From positions 4,544,432-4,608,431 of the forward strand of contig NZ_CM001403.1 in the NCBI RefSeq assembly GCF_000166195.2: 64,000 bases of DNA, in the 5' to 3' direction. The notes beneath the pieces are model-generated. The model did not search any database. It worked only from the letters and a program-made list of their open reading frames with translations, and was not told the DNA's origin. This DNA is from Mucilaginibacter paludis DSM 18603. GTDB taxonomy: Bacteria > Bacteroidota > Bacteroidia > Sphingobacteriales > Sphingobacteriaceae. Below, piece after piece: positions 43,562 to 53,193 of the stretch. Position numbers and translations under genes: made by a program. Each line of letters starts with the position of its first letter. Positions within the stretch are counted from its first letter, which is position 1.

Positions 43562-45034
43562 ATGGCATCTCATGGCGAGTCGATAATAAGGGAACCGTTA
43601 ATCACAGGCAAGAATATCACCTATGCCCAGATTACTAACGACGTGTTACTCCCTGTTGAAAATAAACCAACCAAAGCATGGTGGATCGGGTTTACCGTAG
43701 CCTCTTTAGGCGCTTTACTTTGGGTGGTTGCAGTTAGTTATACTTTTTGGTTTGGAATTGGAGCCTGGGGTTTGAATAAAACAGTAGGATGGGCATGGGA
43801 TATTACGGGTTTCGTATGGTGGGTAGGTATCGGTCACGCCGGAACGCTGATCTCCGCCGTATTGTTACTGTTCCGCCAAAACTGGCGTAACTCCATTAAT
43901 CGGTCGGCCGAGGCGATGACGATCTTCGCGGTAATCTGCGCGGCCACATACATTGTGGCTCACATGGGCCGCCCCTGGATGGCTGTTTACTCTTTACCTT
44001 TACCAAATCAATATGGCTCATTATGGGTTAACTTTAACTCTCCGCTAATCTGGGACGTATTTGCGATATCAACTTATTTTTCGGTGTCATTAGTATTTTG
44101 GTACACTGGTTTATTGCCGGATATTGCTACCATTCGTGACCGCGCCGTTGGTTTACGCCGCCGTATTTACTCTGTGCTGTCTTTCGGCTGGACAGGTTCG
44201 GTAAAAACCTGGCAACGTTTTGAGACTGTTTCATTAATATTGGCAGGTATCTCAACCCCGCTGGTACTTTCGGTACACACCATTGTATCTATGGACTTTG
44301 CAACATCGCTCGAGCCCGGATGGCATACCACCATTTTCCCTCCTTACTTCGTTGCGGGGGCTATCTTTTCCGGGTTTGCCATGGTGCAAACGCTGTTACT
44401 TGTAGCACGTAAAGTATTAGGTCTGGAAAATTACATTACCATGTTCCACATTGAATCAATGAATAAGATCATCATCTTAACAGGTTCAATTGTAGGTGTG
44501 GCATACATTACTGAGTTCTTTATAGCCTGGTATTCTGGTGTTGAATATGAGCAATATGCTTTCATCAACCGTGCTACCGGACCATACTGGTGGGCATACT
44601 GGAGCATGATGTCGTGTAACGTAATCTCTCCTCAGCTTTTCTGGTTCAGAAAATTGCGTTTAAGCATTCCTTTCTCCTGGTTCCTTTCCATCATCGTGAA
44701 CATCGGTATGTGGTTTGAGCGTTTCGTAATTATCGTTACCTCACTGCACCGCGATTATATTCCTTCAAGCTGGGCCATGTTCTATCCAACCTGGGTTGAG
44801 GTAAGTATCTTTATCGGTTCAATTGGTGTATTCTTTACCTTGTTCCTGCTGTTCATCCGTGTGTTACCGTCTGTAGCTATGGCCGAGGTGAAATTGTTAT
44901 TGAAAGGCTCAAGCGAGCAGGCCAAGAAGAAAGTATTAGCTGGCGGACATGTTGAGCCTGAACAAGCAGCCTTCTATAAAGAAGCACTGGAGAAATTTGA
45001 TAGTGTTGAACTGGCAGATTACGAAAAAATATAA
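43562..45034 (+). CDS. actC: Alternative complex III subunit C, NrfD-family quinol-binding membrane protein
   Basis: A 490-residue protein with about ten hydrophobic helices, member of the NrfD/PsrC family, which forms the quinol-oxidising site in the membrane. Recognisable segments are WWIGFTVASLGALLWVVAV, GFVWWVGIGHAGTLISAVL, and MGRPWMAVYSLPLPNQ, all conserved in ActC. The C-terminal tail is cytoplasmic and charged (EQAKKKVLAGGHVEPEQ). It lies 30 bases after actB and three bases before actD. Confidence 0.95.
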   Translation: MASHGESIIREPLITGKNITYAQITNDVLLPVENKPTKAWWIGFTVASLGALLWVVAVSYTFWFGIGAWGLNKTVGWAWDITGFVWWVGIGHAGTLISAVLLLFRQNWRNSINRSAEAMTIFAVICAATYIVAHMGRPWMAVYSLPLPNQYGSLWVNFNSPLIWDVFAISTYFSVSLVFWYTGLLPDIATIRDRAVGLRRRIYSVLSFGWTGSVKTWQRFETVSLILAGISTPLVLSVHTIVSMDFATSLEPGWHTTIFPPYFVAGAIFSGFAMVQTLLLVARKVLGLENYITMFHIESMNKIIILTGSIVGVAYITEFFIAWYSGVEYEQYAFINRATGPYWWAYWSMMSCNVISPQLFWFRKLRLSIPFSWFLSIIVNIGMWFERFVIIVTSLHRDYIPSSWAMFYPTWVEVSIFIGSIGVFFTLFLLFIRVLPSVAMAEVKLLLKGSSEQAKKKVLAGGHVEPEQAAFYKEALEKFDSVELADYEKI

Positions 45035-45036
45035 AC

Positions 45037-45573
45037 ATGAGTAGTACAAAATTTATATTAGGCCTATTTGAAGATCCCGACGAAATGTTGGACGGGATCC
45101 ATAAACTACAACAAAATAGCATTCCTATTTATGATGTATATTCGCCAATGCCTATACACGGCATTGAAGCAAAATTGGGCATCAAAGAATCACGTTTAGG
45201 CTACGCCGCCTTTATATTCGGCTGTACAGGTGGTACGGTAGCATTCAGCATGCTTTATTACATGCTGGTTTGGGATTGGCCGCATAACATCGGAGGTAAG
45301 CCCAACTTCGCCATCCCGGATTTTGTTCCGATCACCTTTGAGTGGACTGTATTGTTCACCGCATTTGGTATGGTGTTAACATTTTTTTATGCTACACACC
45401 TTTTCCCGGGTCGCGCACCAAGGGTAATGGACCTGAGAGCTACCGATGACAGGTTTGTGATCGCTATTGATGCCAGGGGAAATGTTCCTCACGAGGATAT
45501 TACGAATATATTAAAAGAAGCAGGTGCTGTAGAAGTTAAGCATAACGACAGAAAATATGTTAGCTATGAATAA
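45037..45573 (+). CDS. actD: Alternative complex III subunit D (DUF3341)
   Basis: A 178-residue protein with two membrane segments (GYAAFIFGCTGGTVAFSMLYY and EWTVLFTAFGMVLTFFYATH) between soluble ends, the DUF3341 pattern of ActD. It has no cofactor motif and stabilises the membrane part of the complex. The opening SSTKFILGLFEDPDEMLDGI is typical for the family. Its end overlaps the start of actE by eight bases. Confidence 0.92.
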   Translation: MSSTKFILGLFEDPDEMLDGIHKLQQNSIPIYDVYSPMPIHGIEAKLGIKESRLGYAAFIFGCTGGTVAFSMLYYMLVWDWPHNIGGKPNFAIPDFVPITFEWTVLFTAFGMVLTFFYATHLFPGRAPRVMDLRATDDRFVIAIDARGNVPHEDITNILKEAGAVEVKHNDRKYVSYE

Positions 45574-46144
45574 ATTTAGAATATTAGGTGCAACAGTTAT
45601 AACTATTGCTGCTTCTGTGATGATCACTTCATGTGGTCATGATAAAAGAAGCACGGGATGGGAGTATGCCCCTAATATGTATGAACATATTGCATACGAT
45701 CCGGATCAGAAAAATCCAAATTTTAAGGATGGTAAAACAGCCCAGGTGCCGCCGGCAGGTACCATACCTGTAGGGTTCGTGAGGTTTGATTACCCCAACA
45801 CCAAAGATGGCTACGAAAAAGCAAGCTTGGAAGTAAAAAGCCCAATGGCGCAAACCAAACAGAACTTTGCTGAAGGGCAAGTATTGTTTATGCACTATTG
45901 CTCACCATGCCATGGAGAGACGGGGCAGGGTGATGGCCTGGTGACACAACACGGTTATCCAAACCCTCCTTCTTATTCAAAAGGACAATCTTCACGTGGT
46001 GGAGCAATGAAAGATCTAACCGACGGTAAAATATACCACACTATCACTTATGGCGTAAACGCGATGGGTTCATACGCATCACAGCTTAACCCTGATGAGC
46101 GCTGGAAAGTAGTGATGTATATTCACCATTTACAAACTTTATAA
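45566..46144 (+). CDS. actE: Alternative complex III subunit E, cytochrome c lipoprotein
   Basis: A 192-residue monoheme cytochrome c. The chosen start MNKFRILGATVITIA leads to a lipobox VMITSC (Cys23), so the protein is lipid-anchored on the periplasmic side. The heme motif is CSPCHGETGQGDG with a likely Met ligand later (GVNAMGSYASQL). In solved alternative complex III, ActE is the exit cytochrome toward the oxidase. A start nine bases upstream is possible but less natural. Confidence 0.93.
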   Translation: MNKFRILGATVITIAASVMITSCGHDKRSTGWEYAPNMYEHIAYDPDQKNPNFKDGKTAQVPPAGTIPVGFVRFDYPNTKDGYEKASLEVKSPMAQTKQNFAEGQVLFMHYCSPCHGETGQGDGLVTQHGYPNPPSYSKGQSSRGGAMKDLTDGKIYHTITYGVNAMGSYASQLNPDERWKVVMYIHHLQTL

Positions 46145-46158
46145 GATTATTTATATTG

Positions 46159-47415
46159 ATGGAAACTCATAATAATTTTGACCAGGGGTTCGTTTTCGCG
46201 GGCAAGGCCAAAACCTTCAGCTTAATTGCGATTGTTATTGGTATCATATGCGTTGCATTTGGATTATACACCCATACCGAACGAACCTTTGATAACCTGT
46301 TGCTGATGGGTTACTATTTTACCTGTGTATGCTTGGCTGGTTTATTTTTCTGTGCTGTGCAATATGTGGCACAGGCTGGGTGGTCAGCGTCATTAATCCG
46401 CATCCCCCAGGCATTTGCTAAAACATTACCCTACGCTGCGGTAGTACTGGTTCTGATTGTCATAGCTGGTTTAAGCCTGACTCATAAAGTTATAAACGAA
46501 GAAGGTAAAGAAGTTGTAGCGCCTTATTTATATAAATTGTGGGCAATTAAAGGTGTTGAGGTTAAGGGCAGCGAAACTTACGATGCTATTATAGCCGGTA
46601 AACACTCTTTCTTAAACATACCTTTCTTTTTAGGCCGCTTAATAGGCTTTTTAGGCATCTACAGCATATTTGGCTACCTGCTTGTTAAATACTCCAAGAA
46701 TGAAGATGAAATAGGCGGCATGTCTAACTACGAGAAGAGCTTTAAAATGGCTTGTATCTTTTTGGTTATTCTTGGTTTTACCAGCCCTATTTTTGCTTTC
46801 GATACAATCATGTCTTTAGAGGCGCACTGGTTCTCTACGATGTTCGGTTGGTATAACTTTGCTGCCATGTGGGTTAGCGGTTTGGCTACTATCACTTTAG
46901 TATTGATTTTGTTAAGGCAGGCGGGCTACTTTAGCTGGATCACACAAGATCACTTACATAACTTAGGTCAGTTGATTTTCGGTTTCTCGATATTCTGGAC
47001 TTATGTATGGTTCGCACAGTTCCTGTTGATTTACTACGCCAACCTACCTGAAGAAGCTGTATATTTTTACAAAAGATGGGAACCTGAATTTAAGCCATGG
47101 TTTTGGTTGAATATTATCATTAATTTTGGAACGCCGGTATTGCTGCTGATGTCTCGCGATGCTAAGCGCTTAACCAGCCGGTTAAAATACGTTTGTATCG
47201 TACTGTTATTGGGCCACTGGTTGGATTATTACATGATGATTATGCCGGGAACAGTAGGTGGTGAAGGCCGTGATTTTGGAATAATTGAAATTGGTACAGC
47301 TATAGGATTTGGTGGTTTGTTTGTATTCGGGATGTTAGCCTCGTTAAGCAGGTTTAAATACCTGGTACCAAAAAATCACCCGTTTTTACAGGAAAGCTTA
47401 CATCATCACATTTAA
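46159..47415 (+). CDS. actF: Alternative complex III subunit F, membrane protein
   Basis: A 418-residue polytopic membrane protein, related to ActC but without the quinol pocket, as in known ActF. Hydrophobic segments recur throughout (for example FSLIAIVIGIICVAFGLYT, MACIFLVILGFTSPIFAF, LGQLIFGFSIFWTYVWFAQF). The last motif, WTYVWFAQFLLIYYANLPEE, is a strong ActF signature. The ATG at 46159 is preferred to a TTG one codon upstream. It is followed after 53 bases by the oxidase genes. Confidence 0.93.
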   Translation: METHNNFDQGFVFAGKAKTFSLIAIVIGIICVAFGLYTHTERTFDNLLLMGYYFTCVCLAGLFFCAVQYVAQAGWSASLIRIPQAFAKTLPYAAVVLVLIVIAGLSLTHKVINEEGKEVVAPYLYKLWAIKGVEVKGSETYDAIIAGKHSFLNIPFFLGRLIGFLGIYSIFGYLLVKYSKNEDEIGGMSNYEKSFKMACIFLVILGFTSPIFAFDTIMSLEAHWFSTMFGWYNFAAMWVSGLATITLVLILLRQAGYFSWITQDHLHNLGQLIFGFSIFWTYVWFAQFLLIYYANLPEEAVYFYKRWEPEFKPWFWLNIIINFGTPVLLLMSRDAKRLTSRLKYVCIVLLLGHWLDYYMMIMPGTVGGEGRDFGIIEIGTAIGFGGLFVFGMLASLSRFKYLVPKNHPFLQESLHHHI

Positions 47416-47468
47416 TAATTAGTTTACTTTTGTATTCACCTGATCAGAATACCAAAAAAGAATATATA

Positions 47469-48671
47469 ATGGCATTCAAAAAATTAATAAATTTTAAAAC
47501 TTTATCATCGGCGTTTGCTGCTATGCTGCTTTTTACAACCAACATGGTGATGGCGCAGGATACCGCGCAAACAGCCACCACGTTAAGTACAGATGACGCG
47601 GCTAAAAGCGCGATGTGGATAGGCGTTGGTTATTACGTGCTATTAGTTTTATTATTAGCTGTGATTATCGGCATAGTTGGTAAAATACTTCGTGTGTACG
47701 ATTTAACGCAGCAGATCCAGGGTAAAAAATCCATGAACTGGAATAATATTTTGGGTGTCATGTTCATTATATTCCTGATTGTAGGATTATATGGCGCTTA
47801 TTGGTCGTTTACTGTGCAAGGCGCTATGTTGCTGCCCGAAGCAGCATCCATTCACGGTGTTAAAACAGACACCATGTTCTACGTTACTTTCGGAATCACA
47901 GTAACCGTATTTGTAATTACGCAGATCCTCTTATTTGGATTTTCGTTCAGATACCGCGCTACCGGAAAACGTAAAGCTTATTTTTATCCTCACAATAACA
48001 CCATCGAGAAAATTTGGACCGTTGTTCCGGCTATTGTGTTAACCATCTTGGTGATCACCGGGTTTTTCACCTGGAAAGAGATCACCAATAGTGTTGACGC
48101 CAAAGGCTCGCCAGCCTCTATCGATATTGATGTTACCGGGCATCAGTTTGCCTGGGAATTAAGGTATCCTGGTAAAGATGGTAAGTTAGGAGCAAAAAAC
48201 TACAGATTAGTTACAGGCACCAATAAGTTAGGTATAAATTACCAGGACAAACATAGCTTTGATGATTTAGCCGCTGATACTTTAGTAATACCGGTTAACA
48301 AATCAATCCGGTTAAATATCCTGGCTCAGGATGTAATTCACAGTGTTTACATGCCTCACTTCCGCCTTCAGTTGAACGCTGTTCCGGGATTGCCAACTTT
48401 TTTTAAGTTTACCCCAACAATTACTACTGCTGATATGCGTAGCAAAGTTGATAACCCTAAATTTGAATACCTGCTATACTGCAATAAAATTTGTGGTGGT
48501 GGCCATTACAATATGCAAAAGGTAGTACGCGTTGTTACCGATGCTGAATACAACCAATGGTTATCTAAGCAAAAGCCTTATCTAAATGACCAGTTGAAGA
48601 AGGAATTGAAGATGGCCGACAACGGTCAGACAAAGCAAGCGGCTCCAAACAGATTAGCATTAAATAATTAA
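47469..48671 (+). CDS. coxB: Cytochrome c oxidase subunit II
   Basis: Carries the CuA centre that accepts electrons from cytochrome c. Signal peptide (ending VMAQ), then membrane helices (about 40-65, 90-115, 140-165 and the pair before residue 200), then the cupredoxin domain with CuA ligands: an early His (ILAQDVIHSVYMPHFR) and the CNKICGGGHYNM loop. No cytochrome c domain is fused to it, so the enzyme is aa3-type and must use ActA, ActE or a soluble cytochrome. The ATG chosen is the one starting the signal peptide. Confidence 0.94.
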   Translation: MAFKKLINFKTLSSAFAAMLLFTTNMVMAQDTAQTATTLSTDDAAKSAMWIGVGYYVLLVLLLAVIIGIVGKILRVYDLTQQIQGKKSMNWNNILGVMFIIFLIVGLYGAYWSFTVQGAMLLPEAASIHGVKTDTMFYVTFGITVTVFVITQILLFGFSFRYRATGKRKAYFYPHNNTIEKIWTVVPAIVLTILVITGFFTWKEITNSVDAKGSPASIDIDVTGHQFAWELRYPGKDGKLGAKNYRLVTGTNKLGINYQDKHSFDDLAADTLVIPVNKSIRLNILAQDVIHSVYMPHFRLQLNAVPGLPTFFKFTPTITTADMRSKVDNPKFEYLLYCNKICGGGHYNMQKVVRVVTDAEYNQWLSKQKPYLNDQLKKELKMADNGQTKQAAPNRLALNN

Positions 48672-48691
48672 TTTTACAAAGATTAGCGATT

Positions 48692-50578
48692 ATGTCAACA
48701 TTAGCAGTTCACGGTCATGAGGTTGGTCATCAAGATCACGATCACGAACATCATCACCAAGATACGTTTATAACAAAATATATTTTTAGCCAGGATCATA
48801 AAATGATCGCCAAGCAATTCCTGATCACAGGTATTACCATGGCGGTTATCGCGATGATTCTTTCTATCCTGTTCCGTATTCAGTTAGCTTATCCTGATAA
48901 ATCGTTCCCCTTGTTGGAAACTTTGTTGGGTCGTTTTGCACCTGAAGGAAAAATTAGTCCCGATTTTTACTTGTCGCTGGTAACCATTCATGGTACCATC
49001 ATGGTATTCTTCGTGTTGACAGCCGGTTTGAGCGGAACGTTTAGTAACTTATTAATTCCTTTGCAACTGGGTGCCCGCGATATGGCATCTCCGTTTATGA
49101 ACATGCTTTCTTACTGGTTGTTCTTTTTAGCCAGCGTTGTGATGTTAAGTTCATTTATGGTTCAAAAAGGACCTGCCAGCGGTGGATGGACAATTTATCC
49201 TCCTTTATCTGCTTTACCTAAAGCGATGCCCGGCTCCGGCGAGGGTATGACCTTGTGGTTAATCAGTATGGTGATGTTTGTTGCGTCATCATTGATGGGT
49301 GGTATCAACTATGTAAGTACGGTATTGAACATGCGTACCAAAGGGATGGACCTTTGGAAAATGCCTTTAACAATCTGGGCTTTCTTCCTTACCGCTATCT
49401 TAGGTGTATTAGCATTCCCTGTGTTAGTTGCCGGCGTGGTATTATTGATCTTTGACCGTAGCTTCGGTACAAGTTTTTACTTGTCAGATATTGTTGTAGC
49501 GGGTCATGTGATGCCTTACGAAGGTGGTAGCCCTATCTTGTTCCAGCATTTGTTCTGGTTCCTGGGCCACCCTGAAGTATACATCGTAATTATGCCTGCA
49601 TTGGGTATCTCTTCAGAGATTATTGCCACTAACTCCCGTAAGCCAATCTTCGGTTACCATGCGATGGTTTACTCGCTGATAGGTATTACTGTATTGTCTT
49701 TCATTGTATGGGGTCACCACATGTTTGTAACAGGGATGAATCCATTTCTGGGCGGCGTGTTTATGATCACTACGTTGATTATCGCTGTGCCATCGGCAGT
49801 AAAAACGTTTAACTATTTGGCTACGCTTTGGCGCGGTAACCTTCGCTTTACACCAGCGATGCTTTTCGCCATCGGCTTGGTTTCCTTCTTTATCTCCGGC
49901 GGTTTAACTGGTATATTTTTGGGTAATGCTGCTTTGGATATTAACCTGCACGATACTTACTTTGTAGTAGCTCACTTTCACCTTGTAATGGGTTCGGCTG
50001 CTATATTTGGTATGTTGGCTGGTGTTTACCATTGGTTTCCAAAAATGTTCGGTCGTATGATGGACGAAAAATTAGGTTATCTGCACTTCTGGTTAACTTT
50101 TGCCGGTGCTTACCTGGTGTTCTTCCCGATGCACTTTATGGGTCTGGACGGTGTTCCGCGTCGTTACTACGCTTTCACTGAGTTTGAATCGATGAAACAG
50201 TGGTTATCGGTAAATACCTTTATCACCTGGGCGGCAATAATGTCGGCTGTAGCGCAGTTAGCATTTTTGTTCAACTTTTTCTATTCTATATTCTTCGGTA
50301 AAAAAGCAACTCAAAATCCTTGGGAGTCTAACACTTTAGAGTGGACTACCCCTGTTGAGCACATCCATGGTAACTGGCCTGGTGAGATTCCAACCGTTTA
50401 CCGTTGGCCATATGATTACAGCAAACCTGGTCATGACGAGGATTTTATCCCTCAAACTGTACCTTTCTCTCAAACCATGAGTTCAAATTTACCACATGAC
50501 TTTGAGGATAATGAAGCTGGTTTGGAAGCTCATGCACAATGGCAAAAAGCAAACACGCCCAGAGAAGAAGTAAAATAA
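48692..50578 (+). CDS. coxA: Cytochrome c oxidase subunit I
   Basis: Catalytic subunit (628 residues, about 12 helices) that reduces O2 at a heme a3-CuB centre. Ligands and signatures are all visible: TIHGTIMVFF (heme a His), WFLGHPEVYIVIMPA (CuB His with the cross-linked Tyr), WGHHMFVTG (CuB His pair) and HDTYFVVAHFHLVMG (heme ligands). The Tyr in GHPEVY marks it as A-type. Before the first helix lies an unusual tail with eight His in 16 residues (HGHEVGHQDHDHEHHH), perhaps a metal-handling tag. Confidence 0.96.
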   Translation: MSTLAVHGHEVGHQDHDHEHHHQDTFITKYIFSQDHKMIAKQFLITGITMAVIAMILSILFRIQLAYPDKSFPLLETLLGRFAPEGKISPDFYLSLVTIHGTIMVFFVLTAGLSGTFSNLLIPLQLGARDMASPFMNMLSYWLFFLASVVMLSSFMVQKGPASGGWTIYPPLSALPKAMPGSGEGMTLWLISMVMFVASSLMGGINYVSTVLNMRTKGMDLWKMPLTIWAFFLTAILGVLAFPVLVAGVVLLIFDRSFGTSFYLSDIVVAGHVMPYEGGSPILFQHLFWFLGHPEVYIVIMPALGISSEIIATNSRKPIFGYHAMVYSLIGITVLSFIVWGHHMFVTGMNPFLGGVFMITTLIIAVPSAVKTFNYLATLWRGNLRFTPAMLFAIGLVSFFISGGLTGIFLGNAALDINLHDTYFVVAHFHLVMGSAAIFGMLAGVYHWFPKMFGRMMDEKLGYLHFWLTFAGAYLVFFPMHFMGLDGVPRRYYAFTEFESMKQWLSVNTFITWAAIMSAVAQLAFLFNFFYSIFFGKKATQNPWESNTLEWTTPVEHIHGNWPGEIPTVYRWPYDYSKPGHDEDFIPQTVPFSQTMSSNLPHDFEDNEAGLEAHAQWQKANTPREEVK

Positions 50579-50601
50579 GATTTTAATCTGTCTGATTTTT
50601 T

Positions 50602-50640
50602 GGGGTATCTGTAGCAGGAATTTTCCTAAACAGATACCCC
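50602..50640 (+). terminator. Hairpin between coxA and the heme A synthase gene
   Basis: An 11-bp perfect stem GGGGTATCTGT / ACAGATACCCC with an inner small stem (AGGAA/TTCCT) in the loop and TTTTT nearby. It may reduce read-through from the structural genes into the assembly genes. Confidence 0.55.
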
Positions 50641-50663
50641 AACTTTTTAGAACAATATTTTAA

Positions 50664-51728
50664 ATGAAGGTATCTCCCGAAAAAAAAAGGTTTCAAACGA
50701 TAAATGCAGCAACTGTAATGGTGCTTTTTGTTTTGATACTGGCGGGCGGAGTAGTACGTAGCACTGGTTCTGGGATGGGATGCCCGGATTGGCCTAAATG
50801 TTTTGACCAATATGTGCCACCAACAAGCATCACACAGATACCGAAGAACTACAAGGAAAAATACGTTACCAAACGGCTGGAGAAAAATAAACGTTTTGCC
50901 CACACGCTTGATATATTTGGTTATACCGACTTAGCAAACCGGATCCGTAACGATAAATCCATATTACTGCCTGAGGATTTTAACGCGGCCAAAACATGGA
51001 CGGAGTATATTAACCGGTTGGTAGGGGTTGTATCCGGGATTTTATTGCTGCTAACTGCCGTTTATTCATTTGCTTATATAAAGGATAAGAAGAGGATAGT
51101 TGTAGCCAGTATTTTTAACTTGATACTGGTGGGCTTTCAGGGATGGCTGGGTAGCATTGTGGTATCAACTAACCTGGTTGCCTGGATAGTAACCTTACAC
51201 ATGCTGTTGGCTTTGGCTATTTTGGCTTTGAGTATTTATACCTATCACGCAGCAAGGCTTAATAATTACAGTAACCAGGTTGCTGCTACGCCGCTAATCA
51301 GGTTGATTATGATTGCTGTTTTGGTATTAAGTATTATACAGATCACTTTCGGAACGGAGGTGAGGGAGCGGATCGATGCGATATCGGGTAGGCTGCAAGG
51401 CCAGTCGAGAGATAGTTGGGTAACTGATGCGGGGATGGTTTTTGCGAATCATCGGGATCTGGCGTTGGTTGTTTTATTTGTGAATGTGGTTTTATATGCG
51501 TTGATACGTAAAACATTTAACAGGCATTCGATCCAGCAACAGATAATGAGTTTTAGTTTTTTAATGATTATGCTGCAAATTGTATCAGGTATTGTGTTAT
51601 CGTACGGTAGTTTGCCGCCGGCGGCGCAGGCGGTACATATTGTGCTGGCAAGTTTAGTTTTTGGCGCACAATTTTACCTGATGCTTAATTTATACAGGAG
51701 TGCTAAAGTTTGGGGAAGTAACGGATGA
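50664..51728 (+). CDS. ctaA: Heme A synthase (COX15/CtaA)
   Basis: A 354-residue membrane enzyme that oxidises the C8 methyl of heme O to make heme A for the oxidase. The family opening GGVVRSTGSGMGCPDWPKCF is intact, and conserved His residues occur in TLHMLLALAILALS, NHRDLALVVLF and VHIVLASLVFGAQF, with about eight helices. Its last codon overlaps the start of the heme O synthase gene (ATGA), which shows coupled expression. Confidence 0.93.
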   Translation: MKVSPEKKRFQTINAATVMVLFVLILAGGVVRSTGSGMGCPDWPKCFDQYVPPTSITQIPKNYKEKYVTKRLEKNKRFAHTLDIFGYTDLANRIRNDKSILLPEDFNAAKTWTEYINRLVGVVSGILLLLTAVYSFAYIKDKKRIVVASIFNLILVGFQGWLGSIVVSTNLVAWIVTLHMLLALAILALSIYTYHAARLNNYSNQVAATPLIRLIMIAVLVLSIIQITFGTEVRERIDAISGRLQGQSRDSWVTDAGMVFANHRDLALVVLFVNVVLYALIRKTFNRHSIQQQIMSFSFLMIMLQIVSGIVLSYGSLPPAAQAVHIVLASLVFGAQFYLMLNLYRSAKVWGSNG

Positions 51729-52585
51729 AGTGGAGCGATTTTTCAAAGCTGATCAAATTCAGGCTAACATTCCTGGTGGTATTTTCTGCGTCCATTTCTT
51801 TTCTGATTGGAAGTAAGGTAAATGGCATAATTGATTGGAGTAACTGGGGAATGCTGATTGCAGGTGGTTTTTTGGTGACCGGCGCGGCTAATATTTTTAA
51901 TGAGATTATAGAAAAGGACCTGGATAAACTGATGAAGCGTACCATGGACCGCCCTATTCCTTCCGGGAAAATGACAACCGGGCAGGCGTTGGTTATTGGC
52001 TTGTTCATGGGTATATTCGGTACCTACCTGTTAGGCAAACTGAATTTAACAACGGGTTATTTATCTGTTTTTTCCATTATGTTGTATGCGTTTGCTTATA
52101 CACCGCTAAAGCGTAAATCCCCCATCGCCGTTTTTGTTGGTGCTATACCCGGTGCGTTTCCAACGCTTATCGGCTACGTTGCCGCCCATCCACAGATAGA
52201 CGAGATCGCCCTGGTATTATTCGGCATTCAGTTTGTTTGGCAGTTTCCGCATTTTTGGGCAATTGCCTGGGTGCTGGATGATGATTATAAATTAGCAGGT
52301 TTCAGGTTATTGCCTACCGGCAGCCGCAACCGCACAAGCGCTGTTTTTGCTTTAATATTTACGCTCATTTTGTTGCCGGTAAGTTTACTGCCAACATTCA
52401 TGGGGTTTGGTGGTTATGTAGTGGGTGGCGTTTCGGCGGTAATGAGTTTAATATTTTTATACCAGGCTTTTAGTCTGGTGCGTACCCTTGAAATTAAATC
52501 GGCAAAGCAGTTGATGTACGGCTCGTTTTTTTACCTGCCCATAGTACAAATGGTTTTATTGTTCAATTTTATAGGAAAGAATTAA
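51725..52585 (+). CDS. ctaB: Heme O synthase (protoheme IX farnesyltransferase)
   Basis: UbiA-family prenyltransferase that adds a farnesyl group to heme B. The two Asp-rich/Asn motifs are visible: AANIFNEIIEKDLDKLMKRT (NxxxDxxxD) and the later WVLDDDYKLAGFRLLP. About eight membrane helices, 286 residues, typical length. It supplies heme O to CtaA, encoded just upstream. Only four bases separate it from the first subunit III gene. Confidence 0.94.
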   Translation: MKWSDFSKLIKFRLTFLVVFSASISFLIGSKVNGIIDWSNWGMLIAGGFLVTGAANIFNEIIEKDLDKLMKRTMDRPIPSGKMTTGQALVIGLFMGIFGTYLLGKLNLTTGYLSVFSIMLYAFAYTPLKRKSPIAVFVGAIPGAFPTLIGYVAAHPQIDEIALVLFGIQFVWQFPHFWAIAWVLDDDYKLAGFRLLPTGSRNRTSAVFALIFTLILLPVSLLPTFMGFGGYVVGGVSAVMSLIFLYQAFSLVRTLEIKSAKQLMYGSFFYLPIVQMVLLFNFIGKN

Positions 52586-52589
52586 TAGG

Positions 52590-53174
52590 ATGATGGCTCA
52601 ATTACAGCAAGATAAAGATAAGCTTGACCTGGCACCCAGGAAATTTAACATGTGGTTGTTTGTTTTTACCTCATTTATGTTTTTTGCGGCGTTAACAAGC
52701 GGCTTTATAGTTTATAGCGGCGGCAGCACCGCGCATGGTATTAAAATTATTCTTCCACAGGCGTTTAAATACAGTACGCTTGTAATTATCATCAGCAGCG
52801 TTACTTTGTACCTGGCCGCGCGCGCAGCCAAGCGTTTGGAGTTTGCACAGCAACGGTTATTTTTATGGCTTACCGCTTTACTGGGAATAGCCTTTTTTGT
52901 TATCCAAATTTACGCCTGGGGTGTTTTAGTAAACATGGGCGTTCATTTTGTAAATCCAAATGCATCGCAATCGTTTATCTATGTGTTTACGGGTATGCAC
53001 CTGTTGCACATCGTAGCCGGACTTGGCTTATTGTTTTACGCTATCGCAGGTAGCTACAAAAACATTGGGCAGGTTAAAAATTTGTTCAGAATGGAATTCG
53101 CTTCTATTTTTTGGCATTTTATCGATATTATATGGATTTATCTGTATGTTTTTTTACTTTTGAACCAATACTAA
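52590..53174 (+). CDS. Cytochrome c oxidase subunit III (first copy)
   Basis: A 194-residue protein with five hydrophobic helices and the subunit III closing motif FRMEFASIFWHFIDIIWIYLYV. Subunit III does not bind redox centres but stabilises the oxidase. Two subunit III-like genes in tandem are seen in several Bacteroidota oxidase loci. This one is shorter and lacks the two N-terminal helices. A second ATG three bases in (MAQLQQ) is equally possible. Confidence 0.88.
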   Translation: MMAQLQQDKDKLDLAPRKFNMWLFVFTSFMFFAALTSGFIVYSGGSTAHGIKIILPQAFKYSTLVIIISSVTLYLAARAAKRLEFAQQRLFLWLTALLGIAFFVIQIYAWGVLVNMGVHFVNPNASQSFIYVFTGMHLLHIVAGLGLLFYAIAGSYKNIGQVKNLFRMEFASIFWHFIDIIWIYLYVFLLLNQY

Positions 53175-53193
53175 AATTTACACTTTAATTGCA

